This document shows positions 11,241 through 23,159 of a DNA stretch of 64,000 nt, piece by piece. Under the pieces are notes generated by a model. That model was not told the origin of the DNA. It searched no databases and worked only from the letters and a program-made list of their open reading frames with translations. Made by a program: the position numbers and the translations under genes. The DNA lies in NCBI GenBank assembly GCA_032622095.1, contig CP136064.1:277101614-277165613 (forward strand), given 5' to 3'. Source of the DNA: Siphonodentalium dalli (taxonomy: Eukaryota > Mollusca > Scaphopoda > Gadilida > Siphonodentaliidae). Each line of letters starts with the position of its first letter. Within the stretch, counting starts at the first letter, position 1.

Positions 11241-11700
11241 ATGATAATTATGGGATTTATAGTTATGCCGTTGTCTATGGTGATATCTGGCACAAGTTCA
11301 CCCTTGTCCCTTTACTGGATTCATGGGACAGAAGTAGCCTTCGCCCCAAGGTACATCCCTTCTGGAAAATCGAAAGATGAAGGGATGATTGAGGGGAGGC
11401 TAGTTCTACTAGGTGCACCAGTGTCAGATGCATTTAAATGTTTTCAAGATAAATACTATACCATATTCCAATGTGGTTTTGGCTAGGAGTGCATATCGTC
11501 TAACTATGTCGCGATGATACGTATGTCATTATAGGTGTATACACCGGTATATATTATAATACTGTCTGGCACGATTTCATCCTTGTCCCTTACTGAAAGG
11601 GACAGAAGTAGCCTTCACCCCCAAAATGCATCCCTTCTGAAAAACGAAATATGAAGGGATGCTTGAGGGAATGATAGTTCGATAAGGTTTCGATAATATT
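11241..11700 (+). repeat. Two diverged copies of a hairpin-bearing module
   Basis: Two direct copies about 270 bp apart (11241-11409 and 11515-11680) share CTGGCAC.A.TTCA, CTTGTCCCT, GGGACAGAAGTAGCCTTC and a stem-loop. Stem arms are CATCCCTTC and GAAGGGATG, with outer pairs CCCC...GGGG. The hairpins span about 11332-11409 and 11606-11680. In copy 2 the stem is extended by a G-C pair (GCATCCC/GGGATGC) where copy 1 has a mismatch. Confidence 0.6.
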
Positions 11701-11939
11701 AGTATATCGTATTATTCAAGGTAGTTAGCCGGTTGTGTATAACACCACTCGTATATGTGGTTTCAAGTATATGGCACATGCACTACAATTGTGGTGAGTG
11801 GGTTGATTGAGTGATAGTTTATGGCAGGTCATATTCTGCAATGTAGTGATGTTGACAGGGGAACATATATACACGTATAGAGATTATTGAACTGTGCGGG
11901 CACTTATTGCCCGAATTTGGTCAATATTCTAACCACAAT

Positions 11940-12500
11940 TAATCTTCACACTTCATTATTCGGATTTCCACTAAAGTAGAGCTTAATGAGTAAAATAGAT
12001 ATCAACTATAATTGCATTTTCCTGGAAATTCCGAGTAGGTGCTTTGTAACCGTTACTAAGGAGCTATCGGGTGACAAAGTCTCCTGGTCTTATAATGATC
12101 AGTGGCCTATGCAGAAAATGCCTGCACAGTTTTAGACATACATGTGCCCAACTTGAGAACAAAACCAAAACCTTGTGATTCGACACTGACTAAATTAAGG
12201 CACAATTACCAATGAATGATTAGTACACCATTTGGTACTTGATTAGCACTCGTTGCTAACCTTAAATAAGACATTTGGATCACTCTGATGGTCATGTATA
12301 TCTCAACTTTCACATTTGGGTATTAACTGCATCGGAAATGCAAACACTGGCGTTAAATTACGACGCTATAAGCTATAATTGCAATTTCCAGTCAATTCCC
12401 GGTAGTTGGCGTAGTTACGTTTCTCGATCTTATAATGATCAATGGCCCATGGGGCACAAACCTGTACAGTTTCATATCTGTGTCACCATTTGAACATAAC
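11940..12500 (+). repeat. Tandem duplication, ~350-bp period
   Basis: Copies at about 12000-12160 and 12360-12495 share TATAATTGCA.TTTCC, GTTAC, TCTTATAATGATCA.TGGCC, CTG.ACAGTTT and CATA..TGTG in order. No coding content is conserved between the copies. Confidence 0.55.
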
Positions 12501-12627
12501 CAATATCATCCGATTACAGCTGATCGCCACCAAAGCCCAAGTATAGAACGATCCATAAAGCTAAGTCGATGGTTTGTTCACAACCGATGGAGTCATGATA
12601 CATTATACAGTTATCGCCCGCGATTGA

Positions 12628-12738
12628 GTGAGACACGGGGTTTTGTCGCCCGCTCAAGACCTGGAATGTCACCCAATGGCCGCCAGGCCCGAGGGTGACA
12701 TTCCAGGTCGAGAGCGGCGACAAATCCCCGTGTCTCAC
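12628..12738. repeat. 111-bp foldback palindrome
   Basis: Arms of about 46 bp (12628-12673 and 12692-12738) are near-perfect inverted complements. The left arm starts GTGAGACACGGGG and the right arm ends CCCCGTGTCTCAC. Both carry ACCTGGAATGTCACCC or its complement at the centre. The loop is 18 bp, GC-rich. It is probably a small MITE or the fused ends of a foldback element; a strong RNA hairpin would form if transcribed. Confidence 0.8.
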
Positions 12739-14820
12739 TAAAACAAGGGTGACAACTGTTTTGTTATCTGACAATGGAGTACACACGAACCTTCGTAATG
12801 GTATGCCTAAGTACGCGCGTATATTCATTAATCGAGCTCTAAGAGTTAATTTTATGTTGGAATCCTCGCTTTTTAGAAAATAAAATGTTCTCATTTTTGT
12901 ATCAATTGACACACCCATCATTTGCGGAGCTATTGTCCGGTCAGTTTGCTGGTCGCATGGTAAGAATTATAACGGCTGAGCGGTCAACAACTGCCGAAAT
13001 GTTACCCTCGAGGGTAGCAAGTGATTTGAGGCCCGCCATGTGACGCAACTTCAGCCAATCAGAAGAGAGGAAAATGGGATGAAGATAACAATATGAATGA
13101 TGATGGAAGGGTCCCCTAAACTATGTTCTTCAACTTTGCTAGTATCAATAAGTTGTATTGACGAAACCACTATGCACGACTTCCTGTCTCTTCGCGATCT
13201 TGTCGCACCATTATCATGTCAGCCAAAGATATATTGAACCCTCTCCTCACAATATAAACAATGCTGTACAATCCACAATATCGACAATTGTCCGTCCATG
13301 CAGTAAAGGCACGTATACGTGTCGCAAAATGAGAGAATTATAGTAAACTTTATCACCATATAATAATACAACAAAGTCATTGTTTTTGTTAGGACCCACA
13401 GTTCTCACAAATGCACATAAATATAGAATGTATGACTTTTAATTCTGTAGTAGACATGGTGCAATTGGCAACACGTGTCATTATTATTCTATCCCATTAA
13501 TTGTGATTCATATGCAACTCTTTTTAAGCTTTGTCACTCACTTTCATCTTAATGTGTTTTACTATATATAAGACCAAGCACATAATGCATATATGTCTTC
13601 TTACAAATAAATTATCTCTTAGAAAGTGTCCAGAGATGTCTTGCCTATTTATACTGACAATTTATTTTTATTCTTGTGGCAAAAGATTTGAGGGAGTGAT
13701 TTGTAATGTTGACTAAGATGTTAATTGTTAATTTAGTATGTTAAACATGTATCCAGGGGATGTATTAAGTGGACGGAGAATGTGTCTTCTTTATCATCAG
13801 ATCAACATAATTTCAACTCCCAATTTGGATAAACCCGACCAGGATTTATAGAACAACAATTAATCTATGCCCAGCAATGTTTAGCAATACATATGGACAT
13901 GATAACATTGTATACAAAATTGAAACAATACAACCATATTCACATGTAAGGCTAAACATATCATTGACATAGATGAGTTGTTACTTTGATGTTGGTCGGG
14001 TTTCTCCAAATTTAATACTAAAACAGAATTATCCATAAGCACCATAGCTTGGCGTGACAATATAAACAAATTCTACATGACCGAACAATTTTAACAAACA
14101 GTGACTGACACTTACATAAATATTACTTGCAGATGTGTACCACACAACTCCGTATTACACTGACAATAAATTCGGTTTTTATTGGTATTGATCAATACCA
14201 AATCTGATTCCCTTGGTTTTGATCAAAACCAAATCTGAATCCCTTGGTTTTGAGGACATGTTCAATACCATATATTGGTTTTGACCGATAGTCTTCAAGA
14301 GTTATCGTTACTGTTTCCGTGGAGCACACGGCCAGATTGGAGGTCGCCATTTTATTTCGAAGCGACTGAAACACATTCTAGTGTTAAAATCACAGCAAAT
14401 AACTTAGACTGGTTCAATGGGTGATCACAGATATGTTTCCTGATGGCCGGACAATCTTATCTTCGGGAATCTTGACATGTATGTATCTACAAACTTTTAA
14501 TTATAGGATGCTTTCGGTTTCGACTTCAACTTTACACGAAATCTTCACACATATTTTGTATCAGCACAAAAGCTCATATATGGGCACCAACACGATAGAG
14601 AAGTGACAGAACATTTCAAACTCAACAAATAAGATTATGCCTTTGTCAATGGATAAGAGATAACAAATTTTCATCAAAAAGACTTCAAGTTGAAAAATAA
14701 ATTTCTCAGTAAATTTGATAAAAATTTGTCATGCTGTTTCAAATTGGTCATGTTTACAGTAATTTATCAGGTTTAGAACTTTAGGTCATGTTTATGGAAT
14801 GGCATGTACTTTTACATTTA
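12739..14820. other. Non-coding stretch
   Basis: AT-rich. At 14185-14285 short palindromes such as GGTTTTGATCAAAACC and GGTATTGATCAATACC recur. No gene or RNA recognised. Confidence 0.45.
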
Positions 14821-15420
14821 TTCCTTATTTGCGCTTAAGCTTAAATCACTTACGCGTAAATGCAAATTATTTTGCTCAAATGCAAATCATTTACGCGTAA
14901 GCACGAAAAGATCATAATTTTCATATTTATGCTTAAGTGCAAATAAGAAGTAAATATTAAAACCATGTCCCATATTGTATGGGAGTTCAAATTCACATTT
15001 AATAGCCAATTACGCTTAAGTGTAATGCATTAAGACATTACACATGAGCGTAATTCAGATTTCCATTATGTTTTCAAAGCATCATCTATTAAACTTAAGC
15101 GTAAAGCCATTACACTTAAGCGTAATGTCGTTATGCTTAAGCGTAATGTCAATACGCTTAAGCGTAATTCATATTCCATATGTGAAAACTCCCCTGAAGC
15201 TGAAATGGATGCAGCCAATTCCTGATGCTAGTAACTTTTGACAAATATCGAGCTTAGATTATATCATTATATGTAAGGTAATAAGGCTATAAAAATATGT
15301 TATGCTTAAGCGTAATGGCAGTGCGCTTAAGTGTATTTTTCAATTTTCAGTGCTTTATGACTAATTGGATTCTCTCAATATTAAATCTATTTTGAACCCT
15401 TAAGCATAAGTAGCTATTAA
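14821..15420. repeat. Array of CGCTTAAGCG-type palindromes (first block)
   Basis: Many copies of the self-complementary core (A/C)GCTTAAGCG(T/C) flanked by AAT/ATT occur, for example at 15098-15170 where four copies are spaced about 25 bp apart. Related forms are TTACGCGTAA and TTGCGCTTAAGC. The block alternates with AT-rich DNA. Confidence 0.8.
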
Positions 15421-15689
15421 ATATGAATTTGGCCTCCCATACCAATATGGGTGAACCACAAATCAATCTTTATTTAGACCGATCTGTCTAAATGTGTTGG
15501 GCAATCAGTCTAAACAGATTGAATGTTGACAATTTGCCAATAGATAAGACATAAAATTTTCATTAAAAAAAATCTGAAAGTTGAAAAAGACATTTGGCAG
15601 TTTATTTGATAAAAAGTTGTCATTCCGTTTGAAAATTATCATGATTCATGGGAATTTATCAGGTCTAGGTGAATAGGTGTATGGGAGGC

Positions 15690-16045
15690 CATGCGCAAAT
15701 TACTTAAACTTTAGAATCAAACAATTATGGATCATATTTATGCTCAAGCGCAAATAAGGTACAAATGTTAAAATCGCATCCCATATTGGTGAACCATCGA
15801 ATGTTCTTTATTTGACCGATCGGTCTGAAACGTCTAGACCAATTGGTCTAAAGTCTTCCTGTCAGTACCTTCTCTGACACCGGTCTAACTAAATTGTAAG
15901 AGAAGGAAAGCATTTTCACATTTATTCATTATTTGCGCAAAAGTGCAAATTATTTACTCTTAAGCACAAATTATTTACGCTTAAGCGCAAATTATTTACA
16001 AATGAGCACAAATCATTATCATTTATTCTTAAGCACAAAATTGAC
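15690..16045. repeat. CGCTTAAGCG-type palindrome array (second block)
   Basis: Same motif family as the block before: GCTCAAGCGCAAAT, TTACGCTTAAGCGCAAAT and degenerate forms, 15 to 30 bp apart. Between the two blocks (15421-15690) an ACCGATCGGTCTAAA-type block recurs at about 15476-15520 and 15815-15860, so the whole 14.8-16.0 kb region is a composite repeat with internal duplication. Confidence 0.7.
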
Positions 16046-16715
16046 AAATGGATCACCCAGACCAGTTTGAATTTTATAATATTTCATTAATTAATCATAT
16101 AATCAAAATGAAGATAATTATGTCACAACATAGACATACAAATTTGATGGGCTTACTAAGGCTAAGGGGTTACTTTTTCCACCCGCACCCACTGCATAAT
16201 TATTGTTTTAAATATAAAAACTTAATGCTAACAACAGTTGTATGATGTTTTATTTATATGTACATGACTATACGTCGTTCAATAAATGGACCCGATATTT
16301 ACGACCTATTTTAATCATGCACAAATTACAAATCAAAAAATTATTTGCATGTATTCGTATCTTCGAATTATTGAAAATTATGAAATTAGCACATGCTGCA
16401 CGACCACTGAGCCTCACTTGTGTCTACTTGCTGCCCACGGACCCAAACAGGTAAGGTCATATAGGCAGAAAATTACGGCATACAAACTGATTACCCGTAT
16501 AATTTTCCTAAAAAAATAAATTACCTCGAGGCAGCTTTTAGTTTCCCTCATGATCCTTCGGCAGACATATTCTCAAAATATTTGTCTTCACATTGATATA
16601 ATGACCACTATTCATGTGGTTCTATCAGTGTCTACTGTTAACACAATGAAGTCATGATAGCAATTTTTTTACCTGTCTTGTTGACTTATAAAATAAATTA
16701 AAAATTTCCTCGTGT

Positions 16716-17411
16716 GGGCTTGTTATGTTACATGAGCCGGGACATCTCGGTTAGTGAACCATCAGACGACCACGATTCAATCGTAAGTGGAAGGATTTTC
16801 GTCGTAGGAAGTAACAGGAAGATGGAGTGCGCATGCTCACGTCTAAATCGTAGAACAAAAAATAATATCAGACAGTGTTTGATTTTAGATACGATATCGT
16901 GGCGTATCCTTGGTTACATCCACTTGCGACGTAATCGCAGTCGTGTGTATGTAAAAATCGTAGCTGGAAATGGTCGTAGGGTAGTCAATCACATGCTTTA
17001 GAACAACCTACGATAGAATAATGCACGTGACATCGCAATCGTCTGAACAAACTATCCACGATCTCGTCGGGCCCGATCCCTCCACTTACGATGTGTATCG
17101 TGGTCGTCTGAAGGTACACTTAGCCGAGACAACACAGTCTGCGGGGACAAATCAATCATGCTGTTATGTGAGCTGAGACAACTCGGTTAGCTGGGACAAC
17201 TCGGTAGTCAACGTCAACCGAGTTGTCCCAACTAGCTAACCGAGTTGTCCCAGCTAGCTAACCGAGTTGTCCCAGCGAACTCGGTTTGACGAGTTGACGC
17301 GGCTCATGTAACAGCACACCATTATTTTAGTCAGTCAGCACAGAGGACCTAGGCACCCGGCAGACCGGGTTGTCCCGGCTAACCGAGTTGTCCCGCTCAT
17401 GTAACAAGCCC
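16716..17411. mobile_element. ~0.7-kb TIR element with nested inverted repeats
   Basis: Left end reads GGGCTTGTTA..TACATGAGCC then GGGACA.CTCGGTTAG. The right end is its complement, CTAACCGAGTTGTCCC then GCTCATGTAACAAGCCC. A second inverted pair lies inside: CAGACGACCACGAT with TCGTAAGTGGA at 16763-16792, against its complement at 17079-17111. Several extra copies of AACCGAGTTGTCCC sit at 17210-17300. No transposase. A 95-codon frame inside (16714-17001) starts in the TIR and has no domain. Non-autonomous DNA transposon. Confidence 0.8.
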
Positions 17412-18003
17412 CTAAATACATAGGCCTACAGGGCACTCAAAGAATTCTTGGAAAAATGACCACATCATGCTTGATTCTAGTTTGCAATTTGGGAACTACG
17501 CATTCATCAATATTTAACACATTTACAATGATTTTTCACAAGCAAATTCTTGATGAATATATAACAATTAAACAGTGATTTATTTACAAACATCAATTTC
17601 AATGGAAAACTACATTATTTCCGAATGGACACTCGGAACTATCGGATCGTTCAATGAAAATGTTCCGTTGCGCTGGAAGGCGAAGAAAAAATTATTGGCG
17701 CAATCAATAATCGCATTGAAATCACACCAAATTTTATTGTAATTGACCCACTCAACCCGCTGTCAGTTCATAATCTAGCTAATCCACATTACTTCATGAT
17801 TGGGAAATCATCAGATAAAAATAATTTAATTGTTCTTGCAAAGAATTGAATATTTCTCAATCCAGTCGGCGGTGGGGGGGGGGGGGGGTTTCAGGGCACG
17901 TATGCCGGGGTGGATGTGTGGTCGACGGGGCCGATTTTTTTTTTCCGCAACTCAAAGTTTTTTTTCCTGCATGTTTTTTTACTGTTTTTGCAATGAGTTT
18001 GGC

Positions 18004-18293
18004 TTAAAGGTACTCAATCCGATCAGACGCTCCTAAATTAATATTTCTTTGGGTTCAGGGTTATTAATTGGTTTAAACAGAAAACTCGAGCGGTAATAAT
18101 TTACCACTCAATTTTTTCTGTTTAAACTCGAGTTTCTGGCCCAGAAAGAATTTAAATAACTAACTTGAAAAATATATATCTGATCACGCTGAGCTTTGAC
18201 AGGTAGGTTCCTTGACACGATTCAAATATATTTTAACCCCGAAGCCAAAGAAATAGTAATTTAGGAGCGTCTGATCGGATTGAGTACCTTTAA
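18004..18293. mobile_element. TTAA-flanked 290-bp MITE
   Basis: TIRs of about 60 bp begin TTAAAGGTACTCAATCCG and end in its complement CGGATTGAGTACCTTTAA. The TTAA at both ends fits a TTAA target-site duplication as made by piggyBac-type transposases. An inner hairpin (CAGAAAACTCGAG against CTGTTTAAACTCGAG) fills the centre. Related ends occur at 49998-50432, 59157-59400, 61496-61530 and 20590-20615. Confidence 0.8.
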
Positions 18294-19246
18294 AACACCT
18301 TAGAATAAGAGAAATAATGTAATTCTAACTGCTAAACTGGCTGCAGGCAGTTATCGTGTTGTATTTTGTTGCAAATTTTGAAATCCAAGATGGCCACTGG
18401 CAGCCATGTTTTTTTTAGCCGAATGAACCCAAAATGACACATTCCTATTTACATGTTATGTTAACATCCATGAATGCACAGAAATTCATATACAGCTGTT
18501 TACAGTGAATCCCCCCCCCCCCACCCTCGCAAATCTCGTTTTAGTGATAAAATGGGGGTTGGGTGTCCAAATATGGTCGAAAAAACTGCCGAAAACAGAA
18601 AAACAATTTGGATGTGGGGATGAGTGAGTCCCAACTAGGGTCGAAAAGTAAAAATCAGCATACATGCCTGAATTATTTTCCGAGCTCACCCCCTTATCCA
18701 GTTAGGATTCTCTCTTAACTAAAATATGGTAATACAGACCAAATAAGGAATTTACTATGATAGTATTGTGAGTTGTAAGTTGTAGATGCACCAAACACAA
18801 ATCCAAATATAAGGAAATGATGCATTATCGTGACTCGGCTCATAAACAATTCACTGCTCTTTTTGCTCGACTTGCATTTTCTCTGACACAAAGCGTGTTT
18901 TGTGAATAATATCACATTCATATAATAATTATGCTATACTATATAATAGTATCTTCTTGAGGAAATTATCATAATTTGATAAATGTTATTTCTAAACTAT
19001 AACCTAAATGAAGGCCGCCCGCCCCGAAGTCATGAAGAATGTGATTACTAACACCCCCACCCATGATGGGTATTTCACCTGTCATCAAACCATGCTACAT
19101 GTATGACATGCCTGCAATAATGTTTTCTTTGTTTGAAATCCTATATGTCGTGGCCAGTACATTGAAAAGATTTATATCCAGAACAATATGTGATATTTTA
19201 AGTAAATCTATAGATGTACATGTCATTTCATATACTAGTGCATGTC
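18294..19246. other. Non-coding stretch with poly-C tract
   Basis: A poly-C run lies at 18510-18522. The block 18540-18610 (TTGGGTGTCCAAA, then AAAAAACTGCCGAAAACAG) resembles 59680-59790. No gene recognised. Confidence 0.4.
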
Positions 19247-19500
19247 CAAGCCTTGAAATGGTGTGCCTGTCATTTGCAGAATGATGTCCCCAGAGGGTGA
19301 GTTTAGTGATGGTACCCCGAACAGTGGGCTAGCATCACCAAATACACCCTCTGGAGAGCTCATGCTGCTTACACCTCAACAGGAGGAGGTTCACAGAGGG
19401 TGCATTTGGTGATGCTAGCCCACTATGTGGGGTACCATAACTAAATTATTTCTCTGGGGACCTCATTCTGCAAATGACAGACACACTATTTCAAGGCTTG
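19247..19500. mobile_element. MITE family A, copy 1 (254 bp)
   Basis: Inverted arms: CAAGCCTTGAAAT then GTCATTTGCAGAATGA then GTCCCCAGAGGGTGA on the left, and the complement on the right. Family copies are at about 34255-34385, 48343-48462 and 48650-48778. No coding capacity. Confidence 0.8.
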
Positions 19501-19668
19501 TTGGTATCATTTTATAAGACCTGTATGTTATATTTTATAGAGGACTGTCAGCTAGAAGTCTTGCTGTGGAAGTAAATTGACTGGAAGACATACACTGGAC
19601 CAAAGTTGGAACTTGGATGTATTCAATTTACAACTGTACATGTAAGTTTTTATATAAATACGCATCAC

Positions 19669-20615
19669 TTAGAAGATGTATAATCTGATTTGACGCCCCC
19701 TAAATAACTATTTCTTCAGCTTCGGGTTTAAAGGGGTACTGTACGCCATTTTCATTAAATTTCCGGTGACAACAACGATCTAATATCGATAATATATAGA
19801 AACATAAGTAATTTGAGTCGAAGATGTATTCTGTAAACGCTCAGGTTAATAGGCTATCTTAAAATTTAATAATTTAAAAGTTAATTATTTGATATAAATT
19901 GAATTTATGACTGGAGCCATAAAATGGCGTCAATTAAATTACGAATTACCGTAATCAAAAATAGTAATTGAGGGATACTGGATTTTTAAACCGATCGCAC
20001 ACACGATTGCTTAAAATATTATGATGATACGGGGAGAACACTCAAGCCACTCACTGACTAGCGACGATACAATAACTTAAATGATTATATGGGACTAGTA
20101 TGCATATAATATAACTTTTATTTGATTCATTTGGTTGAAAACTTTACAAAAATTACTCGACAACGACAATTTGTATTTTTGCATTCCGGTAAATTTGTCA
20201 TCCGTAACATGACTTCGTACTCAACAGACTTTCAAATAATGGAAAAATTGTTACCTTATTCTCCGACTCGGAGACTATAGAAACCAACAACAACATGTGG
20301 CGTACAGTACCCCTTTAAATAATATTTTATTTGAGTTGAGGATCCTATCCCTCAAAGCTCTGAGTTATCAAATCTGTTAATTTTATCCACCTCGATTATT
20401 TGTCAGCCTACCAAACATTCCACTGACTTCTTCTAGAAATATGCAGATACACAAGATATTGAGAGGTCTCGCAAGGTCATCGCAAATCAATTTCGGAAGA
20501 TAACATTATGAAAAGTAATGTTGGATGACTATTGGCTTTCGGTGTAAATTTCCGTTGTTGTTCATGTTGTAACTGGATGATCCGGGGACAATCAGATCAG
20601 ATTGTGCACCTTTAA
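19669..20615. mobile_element. Outer TTAA-family element, interrupted by a nested element
   Basis: The left part (GATGTATAATCTGATT, CTATTTCTTCAGCTTCGGGTTT) and right part (TTTGAGTTGAGGATCC, ATCAAAGCT-like, CAGATCAGATTG, CACCTTTAA) match the TTAA-family copy at 49998-50432 in order. They are separated by the inner element at 19728-20318. Confidence 0.6.
19728..20318. mobile_element. Nested TTAA-flanked 591-bp element
   Basis: Its ends are TTAAAGGGGTACTGTACGCC and the exact complement GGCGTACAGTACCCCTTTAA, with TTAA at both borders. It sits inside the outer element, so it inserted later. No open frame of note. PiggyBac-like non-autonomous element by target site; the superfamily is inferred. Confidence 0.8.
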
Positions 20616-20898
20616 CAAAAAGCCTTATGTTGTATGTTTGTTGAATTTAGGTCTAAATTCCCTACCTATGGAAAAGAGTCCAAACAAATAATATCTAGCA
20701 GATTGTGTACTTCTAAGTGTCATGGTATGGAATAAGACTAAATAAAATAATACCTGTGAAGGGTAACTGGAGATTAAAAAAACAGGGGCAATTGGGGGGG
20801 GTGAATAATCACTGCATTTTGCACTTTAATTCACAGAATACTGATGACACTATATAAACCATAGTCATGATAGCCTTATAAATGGCCTATTAAATATC

Positions 20899-21028
20899 CA
20901 ATAACCTGATGTGCTTTTAAAGACAAATTAAAGTGATGTGAAACAATCCAGTGAGGTGTTCCCGGACCTGCTGATGGAATAATAAACAATCATGCCAAAA
21001 TAATTTATCCAAATAGTCAGAAAACAAC
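20899..21028 (+). repeat. 130-bp repeat unit, copy 1
   Basis: It starts CCAATAACCTGATGTG and ends AAATAGTCAGAAAACAA. It is essentially identical to 21425-21554. Confidence 0.85.
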
Positions 21029-21424
21029 AATTAAAGTCAGTGACTAGTATAATAGTAGTGGGACAATCATTTCAGTAATGTTTATACTCAATAAGGTGCC
21101 CTGAATAAAGTAGTAAATGTTTACATTTGTGCGTGGTTCAACCGTTGTATTCTCTGAAATGCTACAGTGGATATGGTTGGAATTTTAGTTCTTAATCTCA
21201 GGTTTTTGCTACATAATTCCAGTGGGGATAGTGTTTGGATACTAACTGATTGTTTATATGCACCCATATATGCCTGTTTAAAAAAGGGGATGTATTATGC
21301 TGCATGTCTGTCTGTTAGTTCGCTTTTGGATTCCAGATGTCAGATGATAATTTTAGATAGTCTCAACTGAGTTGAATGAAATTTGAAATGTGTGTGTTTT
21401 AATGTACAAAATACAGGTCAATAA

Positions 21425-21686
21425 CCAATAACCTGATGTGCTTTTAAAGACAAATTAAAGTGATGTGAAACAATCCAGTGAGGTGTTCCCGGACCTGCTG
21501 ATGGAATAATAAACAATCATGCCAAAATAATTTATCCAAATAGTCAGAAAACAAAATTGTTTTCTGACTATTTGGATAAATTATTTTGGCATGATTGTTT
21601 ATTATTCCATCAGCAGGTCCGGGAACACCTCACTGGATTGTTTCACATCACTTTAATTTGTCTTTAAAAGCACATCAGGTTATTGG
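21425..21686. repeat. 262-bp near-perfect palindrome of the same 130-bp unit
   Basis: The unit is repeated at 21425-21554 and then immediately in inverse orientation at 21556-21686, with almost no spacer. Outer borders are CCAATAACCTGATG and CATCAGGTTATTGG. Arms look identical, so either this is a recent event or an assembly or template-switch artefact. Confidence 0.85.
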
Positions 21687-21689
21687 TGG

Positions 21690-23150
21690 GGATAGTGTTT
21701 TGGTTCAGCACGTCAATTTCACCAGAGTTAAAGGCATTTTGTTGGAATTGCCATGGGCATATTTTGCCATGTCCTAACAATGCTTTTAATATTCAATGAA
21801 ATAAGTCTGCAATATATGTCTTTAAATCTGACTTTTCCTAAACATAGTATTTTATGCATTTCTTTTCAGAGTATGTTCGTTCGCTGGCATTGGAAACTTT
21901 AGTACCAGAATGTGCACAGCATACAGAGGAGGCATGTGTGTTATCTGTGCAGATACAATATGTTATTCGTCAACTTTTCATTCATAAATATTGCACCACA
22001 ATATACAAGTGTGGTGCAGCCTGTGGGAAGTTAGTAACATGCTATGCCGTCAAGTGCTGCTATATTCATCAGATGCGAATATAAAGGAGTTTGCTGATCT
22101 TTAAATTTCTTCTGCATGACAGGTGTAAAAACAGATGAGCTGTCATTCTTGGGAATGTTCAATATAAGAAGGGTGTGGTGAACTATATATTAAGTGTTAA
22201 TTCATTGCAATTGTTGCAATGGTGAGGTGTGCACATACATCATGAATATACACTGCTGTGGAAGAATGGCTAGGATGACAATTATTCCTGCTGGATATGT
22301 TTGAATTAAAGTTTAATTTTCAAAATCTCACTGTGTCTTCATTGATGTTTATCTTAAAACTTCATTCAACATTGATGCAACCAATTATGTCATTTGGACA
22401 ATTTACTTCATCTTCGACTATTAATTTTGGTTGCTTATGATATGATTCATGAATGGGGTGGCCCTCACATGTGCAGGCAAATTACATGCCTCAATTTAAG
22501 GTTACTGACAGCACTTAAATGGTAGAATAGTCCTCAGAGGTTTGTGATTTCAGGAAATTTTACATGTAATTTGCCACATCTTGCAGCATCTTGTGGAATT
22601 TAGTTCTATGCCAGCATGCACACTTGAAAAATTAATCACAAAATTATGTGAACAAAACACTTGACTGTTTGCGTACCAACTGTTTCTATCGTAATAATTT
22701 CAGGACTGTGTAAACAGTAAATAAGTAATAACCGTAAACAAAAAAATTACATGGTCACCGTTTATTTTCTGTTTACTTGGCAACCAACATTATTATGGTA
22801 GAAACCATCAAAAATAATGGGTTTTCGTATAATTTAAGATTTGACCAATTGGCAAAAAGAACCCATATGCATGTACATGTATGTTTGTGGGAGGGTATGA
22901 AAGGCATAATATAGAAATTTGATATCCTGTAGCATGCAAGCGATCAGCTGAATTTTTGTACTGGAAATGGAATCTGGTGGCATCTGTTTCAGACTGTCTA
23001 AAGCCTTTTTATAATTAGCCCTTTAATATATCAATGGATTGGTAATTAATATGATGATACGTAAACGTAATTTGCGCCCGCTTGTTAATCTTTCGTAGGA
23101 TTTGATGATTAATTAACCGTAATTACAAAAATTATACCGGTATATGTAAA
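21690..23150. other. Non-coding stretch; one weak exon candidate
   Basis: An acceptor-like TTTCTTTTCAG ends at 21870 and is followed by an open frame to 22084 (no domain recognised). An ATTAAA polyadenylation-like signal follows near 22306. This could be the last exon of a non-coding or unknown transcript. Nothing else was seen to 23150. Confidence 0.2.
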
Positions 23151-23159
23151 TGATCATAC

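Noticed and set aside
16714-17001. 95-codon plus-strand open frame
   Set aside because: It starts inside the TIR of a mobile element and reads through inverted-repeat sequence.
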